Made by a program: the position numbers and the translations under genes. A DNA stretch of 16,361 nt from UBA7359 sp964523895 (GTDB taxonomy: Bacteria > Pseudomonadota > Gammaproteobacteria > Eutrophobiales > Eutrophobiaceae): positions 1 through 16,361 of the forward strand of contig CAZGBJ010000038.1 in assembly GCA_964523895.1 (NCBI GenBank), in the 5' to 3' direction. Positions 15,970 through 16,361 of this stretch are shown here, piece after piece (the stretch's first letter is position 1; the number at the start of each line of letters is the position of its first letter). The notes beneath the pieces are model-generated. The model worked only from the letters and a program-made list of their open reading frames with translations, made no database searches and had not been told where the DNA came from.

Positions 15970-16361
15970 CTAAATTTTGTTCAAGATTGTTGCAACAATT
16001 AAGCCAATATTACCAAATGTTGTTTGTCTATAAACACCAGAGCCTCTAATGCCAACAAAACGAAGGGGTAGTGATTTATTTCTAGCCAACGCAAACTGGT
16101 TTAGAATTGTTCGATTCGTAGGTGTTAATTGATCTTCAATGGTTTTTAAGGCATCGATATTTTGATTACTCCATTGTTTAAATCTACCTTGAAGTAACAT
16201 TTTTAAGCGGGCTAGACGTGCGCTAAATGAGTTATTTGCACCAACTAAATTAGCATCATGCTGTCTATATCTAATATATGGATTAGGATCATAAAACGCT
16301 TTTCCGCCACACCCTAAAACCAGCATATAAGTCCACCAGTCATGGCTTGGAATTTTTATAT
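15970..16361 (-). CDS. Glycosyltransferase family 2, rhamnosyltransferase-like (3' part, cut by window edge)
   Basis: Only the last ~130 codons are present; the reading frame stays open to the right edge, so the start and the GT-A catalytic half lie outside the window. Reading upstream of the first in-window ATG (16326) gives a segment with the motif HDWWTY, followed by LVLGCGGKAFYDP and YRQHDANLVGA. These are typical of the C-terminal half of GT2 rhamnosyltransferases of O-antigen clusters, where the HDWW stretch follows the catalytic core. The frame ends with TAG 7 bases before rmlB, so it is probably co-transcribed with the dTDP-rhamnose genes, which fits transfer of L-rhamnose from dTDP-L-rhamnose in the cytoplasm. 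The family is fairly certain; the donor sugar is inferred from context and the acceptor is unknown. Confidence 0.8.
   Translation of the reverse strand, partial: IKIPSHDWWTYMLVLGCGGKAFYDPNPYIRYRQHDANLVGANNSFSARLARLKMLLQGRFKQWSNQNIDALKTIEDQLTPTNRTILNQFALARNKSLPLRFVGIRGSGVYRQTTFGNIGLIVATILNKI

Noticed and set aside
1..16361. tRNA, rRNA, transposase, integrase or attachment sites
   Set aside because: None were recognised by eye anywhere in the window; the cluster shows no insertion sequence or mobile gene.

Overview
The window is one leftward (minus-strand) surface-polysaccharide gene cluster from a Gram-negative bacterium. The sequence is AT-rich. The gene set (Wzm/Wzt exporter, RmlBDAC, heptose enzymes) suggests a beta- or gammaproteobacterium, but nothing here fixes the genus. 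All genes supported run on the minus strand, nearly all are tightly spaced or overlapping (ATGA, TGATG, TAATG and TTGA junctions), and no stretch over 300 bases lacks a gene. Transcription therefore runs from high to low coordinates.

Layout in transcription order. (1) The 3' end of a GT2 rhamnosyltransferase-like gene is cut by the right window edge. (2) rmlB-rmlD-rmlA-rmlC form the complete dTDP-L-rhamnose pathway. (3) wzm-wzt encode an ABC polysaccharide exporter whose ATPase carries the C-terminal glycan-recognition domain. (4) A small methyltransferase with a Cys-rich N-terminus follows. (5) Next is what looks like one giant gene, 9710 down to 5300, interrupted by a 100-N assembly gap. 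It encodes an N-terminal methyltransferase, a coiled coil of 14-residue repeats, a GT2 glycosyltransferase, a GT-B glycosyltransferase and a C-terminal Cys-rich methyltransferase. The gap lies exactly inside the repeats, and both flanks join in frame. (6) A tiny ORF and a relic of a GMC oxidoreductase follow. (7) The last block is a six-gene set for GDP-6-deoxy-D-manno-heptose: a reductase candidate (dmhB-like), dmhA-like dehydratase, hddA, gmhA, hddC and gmhB. (8) An AT-rich hairpin with a T-tract lies after gmhB and probably ends the operon; the remaining bases to the window edge are non-coding.

Working model (inference): the cell makes a glycan containing L-rhamnose and a (6-deoxy-)manno-heptose. 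The glycosyltransferases extend it in the cytoplasm, it is probably capped by methylation, and Wzm/Wzt exports it, with the Wzt C-terminal domain reading the chain end. The most interesting feature is the repetitive coiled coil tethering a methyltransferase to glycosyltransferases. It resembles the logic of the WbdD molecular ruler of E. coli O9a but in a different architecture, and its 126-nt higher-order repeat could vary in copy number.
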